A DNA stretch of 64,000 nt from Thunnus maccoyii (lineage: Eukaryota; Chordata; Actinopteri; Scombriformes; Scombridae), in contig NC_056550.1 of the NCBI RefSeq assembly GCF_910596095.1, forward strand, positions 10,848,501 through 10,912,500, given 5' to 3'. The position numbers and the translations under genes were made by a program. Shown here one piece after another: positions 1 through 17,000 of this stretch; the first letter of the stretch is position 1; each line of letters opens with the position of its first letter. The notes below the pieces were generated by a model that did not search any database, was not told the DNA's origin, and saw nothing but the letters and a program-made list of their open reading frames with translations.

Positions 1-844
1 TTCTTTACAATCTGTACAGCAATACAACGTCCCCTGTCCTTGGACCCTCAATTCGAAAAAAAGCCTTTTTAATGGGGAAAAAATGGAAGAAACCTCAGGA
101 AGAGCAACAGAGGAGGGATCTCTCTCCCAGAACAGACAGAAATGCATAAAGACAGACAAATTACAGAAATACAGCAAAGAAAACAGGATGATAAGATTAT
201 AATGGATTTATAATGTATATAAAGAATGTGATGAAAAGGACACTGAGCAACTTCCAGGTGCCACCAGAACAGAATAAGACCTGAGCCATGCGATCTCCAT
301 CAACATGGAGACCTTGGAGGAGGACAGACTCATATCATACCATTCACACACACGGTGGAAGAGACAAGAAAAGACATTATTCACAGAGGAGAGAGAAAAG
401 GGTAAAGACATAATTCAGAGAGAAAGAGGCATGAAGTGAGGCTGAACTCCTGCAGGATTGAGAACCAGATCCAAAACCTCAGGGAATGGCACCAACAACC
501 AGGGAAGCAGAGTGGTTCCAGGATGGGTGCTGGTCCAGCAAAGAGATGCCTGAGAGAAAAGAGAGGACAGGAGGAGAAAAAGAGGAGAGCGGGAAAAAAT
601 AGAGAGGGGCACGCTCATGTGCTAGTAGAACAAACAGAAGGTTAGAGAGATGCAATGGTTATCGGAACAGTTGCAATAATCAATAATGTTGTTGGCAGAA
701 CAGCGCTTAGTAAATTCATTAAGACAGAAACCGATCTGCCGTACAGTAGAAGGTAATGAACCAATCAATTAAAAGCAACTAATTGTAGGTTAAGGAAAAA
801 GGATGAGTTTTAATAAGTATGATATCATAAGTAGAAACTTTGAC

Positions 845-1005
845 CTGCTGGTAGCACCAGAGGAAATATCAAGTTATCCTCTGGGGACCATGAACATCTG
901 TAGGCTACAAAATTTCATGGCAATCCATCTAATTGTTGTTGAGATATTTCAGTCTGGACTAAAGTGGTGGACCAACTGACAGACCAATGTGGCTAAAAAT
1001 ATCTA
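845..1005 (-). repeat. Fragment of the GCATGCTAACATG-type fish repeat
   Basis: Holds GGTAGCACCAGAGGAAATAT, CTCTGGGGACCATGAACATC, AAATTTCATGGCAATCCATC and TTGTTGAGATATTTCAGTCT, ending AATGTGGCTAAA. It is related to 23165-23310 in opposite orientation. Confidence 0.55.
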
Positions 1006-2516
1006 CAAAAAATGTGTATGTTTGGGCGTATGAATTGTGAAGTTGCCTGTTTTTGACAGCTTCACCTGCTTGCTTATTTTGTGAAATCTACCAAACTAGT
1101 CTACCACCAGGTGGCATCAGAGCTTAGAAAATGAGTCAAAGCAAATCAGTTACAGCAAAACTGAAGAGCTGAATAATTTATCATCTGTAGCCTATATTTA
1201 ATTCAGTGAGGTCTAGGCCTGATGTTGCACCCTTAATCAGCACAATGATAACTAGGCGAATCACCCTCCAGTGAGCACATTGCTCAAAGTTAGACTTAAT
1301 GACACCATTCCTCATGAGGCTTCAGCCCTCCTGTGCTCCTGCAACACCATCACCTCATAATAGGCTTTTCAAGTATTTCAGAGTTGGAATCAGACAGACA
1401 TGCCAGCATTGCTTGATTTTCTTTTTTTCCATTCATCATATTATGGTGAACAAACGTCTTTATGTTAAAGCAAAATACACTGTATTTCATGTTTGAGCAA
1501 ATAAGTCCTCCTCTGTCAAACCCACATTTGTGCAGACAGCATTTCAACTCTACGATTATCTTGACAGATTAAAAACAACAACATAAAAATGTCTTGAACT
1601 ATATCTGCTCAGTTGTGTAAATGTACATGCAAGTGATAATTTGTAGTAAATTATTTTGTAATGTATGCCATGGGATCATCTTTTGAACTGTGATGACTGA
1701 GTGTTCGCTGTTCCATGCCCTTTATCAATATTCAGGAATTTTGTGTGTGTGCACAGAAAATCTAAAAGCAGGAAAGTCATCTCTTTATTTGATCAAAGGC
1801 AGAAATTGCTCAAATTGTTAACTTTGAATGTTTATAGAGATCAAAATTGATTGTAAAACAAAAGTTCAGATGGAAACACATGACTCATATCAACAGAAAT
1901 CAGCACAGCAACCTCACTGACAAGCTCAGGCTCAGACAGAATCTATTATACTTTAAAAGAGTACTCAACAGAACAGAAATGCATGTCATTTCTTTATTTA
2001 GTCAGTGGGCTTCCCCTGTCAGGACAAAGGAATTCATAGGAGGAGCCCTACCTGCCATATACAGTACAGTAAAACGCTTGCCTTTAGCCCCTATTTCAGA
2101 AGAATTCAGGTCACTTATGAGATGATATGAGCAGCTACTCTTTAAGAAACATCCAGTCAAAAATCACTCTGTCCTTATACATACATTAAACACAAATTAT
2201 TATATTTTGCTAAAAGCAAGCAAAACAGTGAAATCAAAGAAATTATTGTGTATGTTTTTTTTATTTATATGGAGGCACAGAACATGTCTTATTACTTAAA
2301 ACCTTCATTGTATATCTTACTTCAAAGTGAAACTTTGGTTCTCATTCAGACAATAACGATATTGTAAATCCAGCTGTCATGATGAAAACATTTGTCAGGT
2401 TCATCTTCCAAGCTGCAATTTACCCAGAGTTCACTCAGATACTGTTTCCTTTTGCAGTAATGAGAGCATCTGTGGGACAGATGAAAACAGGCCTCATTGT
2501 TTCTGTAGCCCACTTT

Positions 2517-2539
2517 TTTATATATATATATATATATAT
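2517..2539. repeat. (TA)n microsatellite
   Basis: An uninterrupted TA run of about 11 units following a short T tract, in non-coding DNA. Confidence 0.95.
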
Positions 2540-3656
2540 CTCCTGGTGGGAGTCTTGGAGAGAGCTGTCAAGTGCAGATGAATCAGAATCAGATCAATGA
2601 AAGAAAACAACACAAGATGACAGGAAATCTCTCCTGTAGTATCCGGGGGAAAACAGTCTTGATAGCAGAGGCCACTTAAAAAAAGAACACACAACAAATA
2701 CACGTTATCAGGGACGTTTGGTTCATTTTCTGGTGTATTCTACAATATAACAAATGACAGAACTCACCTCATGCACACCAGACTTGAGATTATGGCCCAT
2801 TCTGGTCTTAGTTCACATCTATAGGGGAGAAGAAGCACATAGGAAGTGAAAGCTGAGGTGCAAAGTCATGAATGATTCAGGAAAATAATCATTTATAAAC
2901 AAATAAACCACCCTGACCCAACTGAATACTCTTGCCTCCATAAAACAGAGTGAAAGAAGATAACACGTCAAATGCCAATGACCTGCATGAAACCTCTGTG
3001 CGGTGGTTACTGCAGGTACAATGGTCAGTGAGTTTATTGCTTCATATTAAGGTTCCTAACAGCTTCGTTAAATGGTGTGGTTGTGGGGAGGTAATGTATT
3101 TATAATAACCCTCCAAAGAGATGATGGATTGTTGTTCTGCCTCTGAATCATTTAGTGTTAACAGTGTGGCAGTCAGTGCTTAAAAGCTAAATGTGGGGCA
3201 GGCATCTTAGCTCTTTATGCATCTGTGCCTCTGTAACATGCTCCACTGCTCCACTTTCTCCCCTTGTCTGGAGCCCCTTCTGCAACCCCCCTCTAACACA
3301 AGTACACTCAACAAACACACACACAACTGTCAATTTCTCTTTGTCTATCTGGATGTTTTCCTGTGTCTTTCCAGTGCTTTTCTCCCACTGCAATTCTCAG
3401 CTTTGGTGTGTTGGCTTTGGCTTTCAGTCTTTGGTAATGTTTATAGGCAGTATTTTTTATGACTTATTTCAGCTTTTTACAATCTATTTTTATATGCTAT
3501 TGCTTTCCTATGTATGTGCATTTCTAGTTTTGGATTAGTTAAACAACTGCTGTTATTAATTTTAGCATTGGCACAAATTGTTGCTGAAATACTGCCAAAC
3601 ACAGTGCTAGCACAGTATATGTTTTGTTCAAGATGTGTCATATAGTTTAATATTCT

Positions 3657-4251
3657 CAAAGGGGCACTCCACCTATTTTTCACCTATTTTTTGTGAAAAC
3701 AAATCCATAACGTCTTCTGTGGCTCTGGAGGGACTTTGTCCCTCCAGGTTCATCTTACCTCAGCCCAGTATTGATGTTGGGCAATTCCGCATCTTATGAC
3801 TTACGTCCAATGCCAACGTTCAGTGCCGATGCAGAAAGAAGTGTGCCCTTTATATACAGTATATCTGGGAGGTGGATGGGTGTGTAGTGCGTCAGATTCT
3901 AATGCAGATCAAAGTTTGGGTCCCACAATTAACCTGCAATTAATGTTTGCTTTTTATCAACCACTTTTCCTAACATTAAAGTGTTTTAGTTGCCTAACTC
4001 AAACCTTACATTAACCATACTTTATTTGCTCTGACTGCAATCTTTCCTTATCCCTAATCATACCATAGTTGCCATGTGGAGATACTGTAGAAAACTAGAA
4101 TTTAAAAAATGTTGGCATTGGATTTAAAAAAAACAAAAACAAAATCGGAGACCTGGAGACTACACATTTATAAAAGAAAAAGCTTCAGGACATCAAGGAA
4201 GCTTGACCTCTGCTGATTAGAAGTGCAATACTAAATCACTTGAGTATCCTT
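3657..4251. mobile_element. Probable old MITE, about 600 bp
   Basis: The left end AGGGGCACTCCACC (from about 3660) and the right end read inward AAGGATACTCAAG (from about 4251) are imperfect inverted ends; TTAA is present just outside the right end (4252-4255) and a degraded TCAA outside the left. Fish genomes carry many repeats opening AAAGGGGCACTCCACC. No coding content. Confidence 0.4.
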
Positions 4252-4331
4252 TTAAGGCCTCTGTGGCTCTACAGTGCATAGCTCGATTGTTTCACTGTTT
4301 GTTTTTCCTTACCCCGTGATGCTCACTGTTG

Positions 4332-5226
4332 TCATTTTTGGATTTCTGCTGCTCCATTGCTCTTCTTGTATGGCACCTCTTTCTCAGCAGTCTCTTCCTG
4401 CCTTTGAGGGGTTGTAAAGAACATATTACTCATTATTATATGCAACACCTTTATCCTCACGCTCCCTTTTTTAATATTCAATTAAATACGTAGATATCTG
4501 GAAACAGTTTAGTAAAGGATGTGAACTCTCACTGCTGTTTGTTAAGTGAAATAATTGTGTGAGTTAGTTGTTGCTATGCTCCATGGTGCTGTAGCCACGT
4601 GCCGTTGTTTGCCATTGCTCTGTGAGTGGCTAAGCAGGGCCGGGGGGGCCTGAGAAGATTGCACTTTGAGTCAATTAGTGGCCATGAACTGAAAAGCTCT
4701 GATGCTTTCCCCTCCATTCATCTCTCCATTAAAAAACGAGAATACACTGTTGTTATGTATCAAGCCACTTGATCCACACACTGTTGCTCAAGGCAAACTC
4801 TAAAATAATCACTGGGGTGGTTTCAAATCAATGATGCAGATAAGTCTCTCCCTACCTCCCTCACTCTGTCTCTCCCACACATGAAACAAGTATGCTCTTT
4901 CCATGTGTGTGTGTTCACATTTGAAGCATGAGTGAAAGTATTTTATGTGATTTATGAAGTAAAAAAAAAAAAGAGCAAACATTGGAAAATCTAGTTTCCC
5001 ACGACTAGAGAAGTATTAATAAACACATAGTCTCAACAAAAAGTAGAAAGATCTCATTTCAGTTTCATCGTGCAAAAAAGAGATTTTTTCTACTCATGAG
5101 TGGTTGCAAGAAATCCAAAATCAAAAGGCAAAATCCAAAAATCAGTACTCACGGTTCAATTTTGTTGGAGAATCTCTGCCACAGGATGAGAGCGATGGTG
5201 GTGAGGACCGCCATAGTGGTACACAT
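4332..5226 (-). CDS. prcd: PRCD, photoreceptor disc component (two coding exons)
   Basis: PRCD is a tiny membrane-anchored protein of photoreceptor outer-segment discs; mutations cause progressive rod-cone degeneration in dogs and people. Exon 1 (5226 down to 5153) starts at an ATG and encodes 24 full codons beginning MCTTMAVLTTIALILW, then QRFSNKIE and two bases of a proline codon before a GTGAGT donor. This matches the human N-terminus (MCTT, hydrophobic stretch ending LW, then F-N-V-P residues), including Cys2, the palmitoylated residue altered in the canine disease. The proposed exon 2 (4401 to 4332) follows a CAAAG acceptor, keeps phase and adds 22 residues (QEETAEKEVP... ending EIQK) before TGA, giving 47 aa against 54 in human. 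The acidic, polar tail fits the family, but the exon is placed by inference; an acceptor 4 nt further in would read a basic frame instead. Human PRCD is next to CYGB, as here. Exon 1 is secure; exon 2 is moderate. Confidence 0.72.
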
Positions 5227-6032
5227 GGTCCTATTCCAAGGGTCTCCTGCCTTGGGACTGCTGGTGGTTAGAGAACCAAGACTTCTGCTCCCATTGGAAA
5301 GGTTTGAATGGGAAAGGCAAATTTTGTGGTGCAACAATCAGACTATTCCTGTCTTTCCTCTTGGCTCTCATGATTGGGGAGATTAACTCAGAGGATTAGC
5401 CAGGATCAGGGAGGGGGGTAGATCTTGCTGGCAGGACTAGGAGGTAAACAGAGCATGCTGTTTGTTTCTATTCTGAAAACAAGCATCATGTCGTCAACAC
5501 AGCAGACCAAACCGACCTTGATATATTTTGTGGTTTTTGTTAAGAAAAGGCAGAATCGTGTTAAAATTGGGTTTAAGTGTCACTTTGCGGCACAAGAGCA
5601 AGGGTTTACAGTAAGGATTAACACACACCAGTCAATTCAAATTACGGTACATCTAGACAATACTAATTCTCTGTCGTTGTGCTCAAACTTACTTAACGAA
5701 ATGTTGGATCATTGTTCTAGACACCATGGGGCGGCTGCTAAATATACCAGGCCCTCTAATGACATCCCTGCAGGCCAAGTGCAGTGTTCCTACAATATAT
5801 TATGAAAAGACAGAGCATAGTCGGATAAATAGGGACTTTCAGCAGCTGAGCCACTTATACTTAGCACTGCTGACTCAAGCAGACAATAAGGGAGCAGTAG
5901 GCCAAGCGAGAGAAACGAAATGGTCTAATTTTGTCAACACGGTGCTGAGTAGAACAGCAGAGGAATTAGTCTAAGGCAATTGTAAGTTTAAAAGGATTAG
6001 ACGTTGTGTCACAGGGTTTTCTTTGTTCTTTT
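5227..6032. other. PRCD upstream region and gap before the cytoglobin 3' end
   Basis: Contains the 5' leader and presumed promoter of PRCD. No TATA box in a convincing place and no other gene. The plus-strand frames at 5425-5974 have no domain. Confidence 0.5.
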
Positions 6033-6038
6033 TTTATT
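6033..6038 (-). terminator. Candidate cytoglobin poly(A) signal
   Basis: AATAAA on the minus strand, about 620 nt past the cytoglobin stop. It is the best-placed signal seen before the PRCD promoter side. Confidence 0.4.
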
Positions 6039-6410
6039 TCAAAATGCTGTTAAATACAGATACAAAGGTGAGTCATAATGACAAAATGTACAATCATTAC
6101 AGTTAATTGTTAAAAATGTAAAAATGTCTCATAAGGTGTACACAAGTGGATACAGACTGGTTAAAGCAATCATTGGAGAAACATCACATGATATTCAGAA
6201 AGAATAGTATTTACATGGCAGTTTCTAGATATACACATTCGTTAGAAGGCACATCCAAGTCAAATGTGACCTCTCGTCCACTTCAGGGTTAATGTTTGCA
6301 TTTTCTCCCTCTTTGCACTCTCGTTTAAATGATTTGGTCCTTTACAGTAGTACAAAAACATGGAGTTGAGCTTTCAGTTTTTTACTTTCTGTTTTCTCTT
6401 CCAATCCATG

Positions 6411-6472
<62 letters not shown>
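6411..6472. repeat. (CA)n microsatellite, about 31 units
   Basis: An uninterrupted CA run lying in the likely cytoglobin 3'UTR, about 185 nt past the stop; it would be a (TG/GU) run in the mRNA. Confidence 0.97.
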
Positions 6473-6473
<1 letters not shown>

Positions 6474-6655
6474 CTAGCCAATCTCAGTAATCTCAGATTA
6501 CATTAAACTGTATTCCACAGATTTTAATTTCTGTAAAGATAAATTGCTTCCCTCCAAAAGTCAATCCAGTTAATCGATCTCTTTCTTACGAGGCTGTGGC
6601 TCAACACTTGGAAGTCTCTGGGTATGCATGGTCCAATAAACACAGACTAAAAGCT

Positions 6656-11462
<4,807 letters not shown>

Positions 11463-14062
11463 CTAGGAACACAGTTGTGCAGAGCTGAGCACGTGCAGAA
11501 GGCAGGGCTAATATGAGTCCCCCTCCCCCAAAATAAAAATCTATATTTCTACCTTTTTATGTCTCTTTCTTGGTGAAAGAGAGAGAGAGAAAAAAATCTG
11601 TTTCCCTTTCTCTGCCTTCTCACAGTGAGAATCTTTGCTCTCCACCTCTGAGTCTCTGCTGAGCGAGAGTGTGAGTGAAGAACAGGCTGAGAAAAAAACA
11701 CAAGAAACACACACAGCGAACGAGGAGGAGCCTCTGTACTCTCTCTTTTACGCTGTCCTTTCCCTCTCTCTCTCTGTTTCTTTCTCCCACTGCCCACCTC
11801 ACCTTTGTAGGTGGCATTTGATGAAAACATGATGAGATAGGAGTTTGAAAAACCCCCAAATCCTTAATACGTGTCAGATATGTAATACATGCAATGTGTG
11901 AGCATTGATGCAATGTAAGATTATGACACTAAAATAAGATAAAAGAACACACTCTGACCCTCTCCTCCACAGTCATTATTCCAGACTATCCAGGAGATTA
12001 ATCTGTAATCATATTGAATGTCTCATAAAGCTCTGCCGATGTAAATGTGAAAACACTTTGCTGACTGGAAATTAAATGGCATGATGTCCATCAAAAATAG
12101 GCCAAGTTTCTATTCATTTTGATTTGTTCTGTGCTTCTATTAAGGTACAGATTATATCAGCATGCCTTCAGTCCATTTTCCCCTCCTATTCATTATAAGC
12201 ACACACCCTTTTTACAAAAATGTGTATATTTTCTACCTTTGTTGTTACAGGGGTTATCAGAGGAAAGTCATATCTCGTTTGTGTTGTCACAGCTGAAAAC
12301 TTGTGAACGTTCTTGTTCAAGGTTCATTGTAGGCTGGGCAACTAGGGCCAATTAGCCAGGAATCTGTGAGTTACCTGTCAAAGGAGAGCAAACATAGGAA
12401 ACATAAGAGTAGTGAAAAGATATCAGATATTGTAAAAAAAAAAAAAAAGCTAAGACCGAGGTGAAATTTACTGCGGTTACTGGGGAGGTAAATGCACAGC
12501 AGGTGCCAACAGTGTACAGGCTCATGTTAAACATTGACAGACTCCTTTAAAGTCTTCCATCAACGATCGAGTGGGTGAAAAAACTATGCTTGAGGTAGCC
12601 GCATCTCATGTTTTCTGGGATTGCTGTGTCTCAAATATCTGAGCAAAATAATCTTTTGCAATCAGCGTTATCACCTTCCTCAACAACAGCAAAGCAAAAA
12701 TTATATCCAGTTATTATACCAGCTAATCATAGTGTGTACAGTACCAGTCAAAAGTTTGGACACACTTTTTCATTCAAGTGGATGGGAAGGTGTGTCCAGA
12801 TCGATCAAGAAGACTTGGTCAATGATTGCAGATCACCATGCTCTGCTCTTCCTGGTTTATGTTTCTACAGAGGAACCAAGATATATTTTGTAAGTGCTTG
12901 ATGATTATCTATGCTGCCCACACTCACACTAGCAAATTCAGAGTCTAGTTCATATAAATAATGGTACACCTTTAACCCACTGTCACCAGGAAAAGAAAGA
13001 TTATATTATGTGCAAAGGCAAACTCTGTAGATACAAGGCTAATGAGCAATGACATCTAGTGGAGAGTTGGAGTAATACTTCAGGTGCTGTCTTAAATGCA
13101 CTTTTGAGATGAATTTATGTAAATTATTTACAGAAAAAGTTAATTATGAATTATCTATGAGAAAAGAAAGGGCCCCTTTGTCAAAAACTAAAGACAAAAT
13201 CAAGTATACAACAGGGCTTTGGTCTAATTACCTAGCACATCAGTTAGCTGCTTAATTTTATCTCATCAAATAACTGACAATTATATGCCAGTAATCCTGT
13301 TAATTTGTTATCTATTAATCATCCTGTTAATTCAGATGACAGCAGGCCAAAAGTTAATAAATAATGAATAAATAAATAATTTCACATAAAAGGCCATTCC
13401 CCTTAGCCAATTCATGCCATTTGAAAAACTGTGTTTCCAAACGTTCAGTCTTTATAGGGATAATTACACTCTGGGACTATTCATTCACACTGGCACAACT
13501 GCAATTTAGATTAAAAAGTATATCAAGCAAGTTATTTGTTATCAAGACAGGATTTACAAACTATGTACGATATTAAGAGTACGTTTACAAAACGTAAAAA
13601 AGTGACTAGCCCTTACTTCACAGAGATAACTAATGGCCAGTTATTTGTTTTAACTACTGACGGACTCTCAATCAAAACATGCGTGTATTGCGTAAAGCGC
13701 AGCTGATAACATTGACACAAACGGGATTCCGTAGGTCTAAGTGTTAGCAGTAGTGAGGCTAGTGCTCCCTGACTGACAGGTATCGGTGGTTTGTCCGCGA
13801 ACCATATGAAAGTTTAGTGGAATAAAGAAAGAATAATGAATATGTGCTTCATAGCTATGCTGTAGCAACGTTTGTGTCGCATACTGTGAAGCCCATTTCG
13901 TGTAATTAGCCCACCTAGTAGGCTAGTGTACAGTTAGCTAGCAAGTCAGCTAACGACAACGTCATTATAAGAAAATCGGCAACAAACGCGGCGGTCAGTT
14001 GACCAAAAAGAAGGTGCAGTTGCTGTCAGTGTCTACGAAATAAAACCACCAGGAACACCAGA
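11463..14062. promoter_or_regulatory. Head-to-head region between cytoglobin and PRPSAP1
   Basis: This 2.6 kb must hold both promoters. The cytoglobin leader begins after a TGTGTTCCTAG that could be an acceptor, so a 5'UTR intron is possible. A pyrimidine/purine-rich stretch is at 11570-11790 and a Tc1 end at 12.73 kb. From about 13680 to 14060 CpG rises (GCGTAAAGCGCAG, AACGCGGCGG) with no TATA box, suiting a housekeeping promoter for PRPSAP1. Confidence 0.5.
12733..12796. repeat. Tc1/mariner terminal fragment
   Basis: The string ACAGTACCAGTCAAAAGTTT and the following GGACACAC are the outer inverted end of a common fish Tc1-like element, followed by its usual TTCATTCAAGTG and GGAAGGTGTGTCCA. 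The rest of the transposon is missing. Confidence 0.7.
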
Positions 14063-17000
14063 ATGAATGTCGCTAAAAGTGGTTATCGTGTCTTTTCCGC
14101 AAACTCCTCCGTAGCGTGCACAGAATTGGCCAAGAAGATAACAGAGTAAGCATAACATTGTAATTCTTCACTAATTACTACACTCTCAGACGGCTAACGT
14201 TAGTGTAATGTTAAACAAACAAATACTGTGTCATTCTCAAATTGTATGTACATAGTGGCCTCTGCTTTTTCTAGTAACGTATCTAACTGTAGTTGTCAAA
14301 GCCTGTTGGACAACAATATGACCAGCAACTTTTTAATTTTGCAATTTTTGAGTAACGTTAGTTATTGGAAAACAGAAGACATATTCATGTTTTATTTGAC
14401 TGCTGTCACCACTGACATTGAGTACTGAGCTTGCAGCTATTTTTTTCATGGACAATGTGAATCAGTTTGGTCACGAATGAATGAATGAGTGATATGCTAA
14501 ATGCCTGTTGTAGGTTTGTTTGTGTAGGAGACATTACATCTCAAATTTGGTCACATTGTGGCTGCGATGTTGTGCTCTTGTTTCACAGGCGCCTGGGAGT
14601 CGAACTGGGAAAGTCTGTCGTCTTTCAAGAGTCTAACAGAGGTGAGGAGAACATTACGGCCCACCAGGAAAAACGTACTAATGTTGCCAGTTAACGGGGA
14701 CTGGCTATTATCCCTTTTCCTCCTCTCTTCTCCTTTTATCCTAAATGAACATGACAGACGTTTATCTTGGCTAGCCTTGACGAAAAAAAGTTGAGTTAAC
14801 TGATGTTTAGGCTGCTTAGCTTACATAAACACACCGATTTGTTTGGAAGTTGGCTATGGACAACTATGAATGAGATGTGAGGAGATGAATGTGATACGTC
14901 AAGAAACTGCCCCTCATTCATTTATTAAGGAAGTTTTCAGGCCTTGAAGCATAGATGTGCATACTCCTCATTTTACACACCCAAATCTGATCATGCAAAA
15001 TGCGGCTATTTTAGTTTAAATGTGCTATTTGATCACTTCAGTGAGGGAATATACAATATGAAGCTCTAATTGGGTTTGAGGAAGGACTTAAGTGAAAATT
15101 AAAACATTTTTTTGATAGAACCTAAAAGTTGAAAGTGTGTATGAGGAGTTATTGACAATAATTATATTGCAGCTTTGCTAAATTAACCGATTGCGTTTTT
15201 CTCTGTGTAGAGACGAGAGTGGATGTAAAAGAATCTGTTCGTGGACAAACTATCTTCATCATCCAGACCATACCAAGGTTAGTGGAGAGAGACATGCCAT
15301 TTGCACTGATACAGTTCATAGATTATCAAAAACTAACCTTCACATGATGAACTGTTGCTTTTTATTTTGTTTTGGTTCAACCAGAGATGTCAACACAGCC
15401 ATCATGGAGCTGCTGGTTATGGCCTACGCCCTCAAGACCTCTTGTGCAAAGAACATCATTGGAGTTATTCCTTACTTCCCCTACAGCAAGCAGTGCAAGA
15501 TGAGAAAGAGGGGCTCAATAGTGTGCAAGTTGTTAGCTTCAATGTTGGCTAAAGCAGGTAAAGATGACACAATGGTGTTGTGTGTGTGTGTATGGATTTA
15601 ATTTAACATCCACACAGACATCTCATTAGTGAGATACCTGTGTTGATTGTTTATGAAAGACCATGCCACTCATCTGTCATTTATTCTTCAGGGCTAACAC
15701 ACATCATCACCATGGACTTACATCAGAAAGAGATCCAGGGCTTCTTTAGCTTTCCGGTGGACAACTTGCGTGCCTCCCCTTTCTTGATTCAGTACATCCA
15801 AGAAGAGGTGATAAACCCATTTCGATGTCTGCTATGTGTGTTTAAGTACAGTACAGGTGTTAGCAACTACACAGTCAGTCAGTCTGCTATAATCATTGGC
15901 TTCTGTTTTCCTTCATCCCATCAGATTCCTGATTACAGAAATGCCATCATTGTGGCAAAGTCCCCAGCAGCAGCCAAGAGGTAACTAATGATTTCGTCTC
16001 TATACCAGAACTAATCAATCATACAACTAATCATACAAAATGTGGTCTTATATAGATGCAGTGTATGTGACTAAATATATGTACAAAAAAGGGTTCTGGT
16101 GGGCTGTAAAATATGTAATTGATGAGAGGAAGAATTTGCATTTCATCACTGCACTCTGCCTTTTTTCCTTCTTTTTTCTAGAGCTCAGTCCTATGCAGAG
16201 CGCCTGCGTTTGGGTCTGGCTGTGATTCATGGCGAGGCTCAGTGTTCAGAGTCTGACATGGCTGATGGAAGACACTCCCCACCGTGTGTACGCAACACCA
16301 CAGGACACACAGGACTGGAGCTACCCTGTAAGACCCCCCATCTTTGCACATCGTTTTAGGTGTTTTTTTCAGGTTTTCTGTACAGATTTGTAGGTTCTAT
16401 CAACACAATAATGCTTTATTATTTCAGTTATGTTCCCTTTTATTTGTCATACCATGATCAAACTCAGCAAGAAATCTTCTTTTATGATCATTTCCGCTAG
16501 TTTAACAGCTTCAAAGTTTAATAATTTAACACTTAGTTGCATTCATAATACAAATCCTGCCTACAACCTAATATAGCTTTTATTTGTGCTAACCTGTTCC
16601 GAGCTGACGATTCTGCTGTTTCTCACTCATACCATCAACCATACTTCAAGAAATTGGTTTTGTGTTACTGCATGTTTTAATTCCACAGATACACTACTAC
16701 TATTCATGCTGCATCCTCGGCAAGCTCCTAACTTCAAAAGAATGAAATACTAAATAATAGAATCATAGTCCCTGCCTGTTGCTTGGCAAATACTTTGGTT
16801 TTAAAATGTTTATATTAAGTGAGAAATGCTAATGTGACTCTGGCCCACAGTTTTTCCAACATATTTGCAGTGTTAATTCCTGGTAAGGCCATTTTTACCA
16901 GTTGAGTCTGAAAAAATGTCAAATGATTGTGTCATTGGCAAATGACTCCGCACCCAGTATTCACTTTATCCATATTATTTGATAAAAATATTTCTATTCT

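Larger units (their letters stand above)
1..3656. other. No gene seen (flank left of PRCD)
   Basis: AT-rich sequence with an A/G-rich stretch at 400-650, one repeat fragment (845-1005) and a TA microsatellite. Open frames are short and lack domains or consistent splice sites. If PRCD has further 3'UTR exons they would lie here. Confidence 0.5.
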
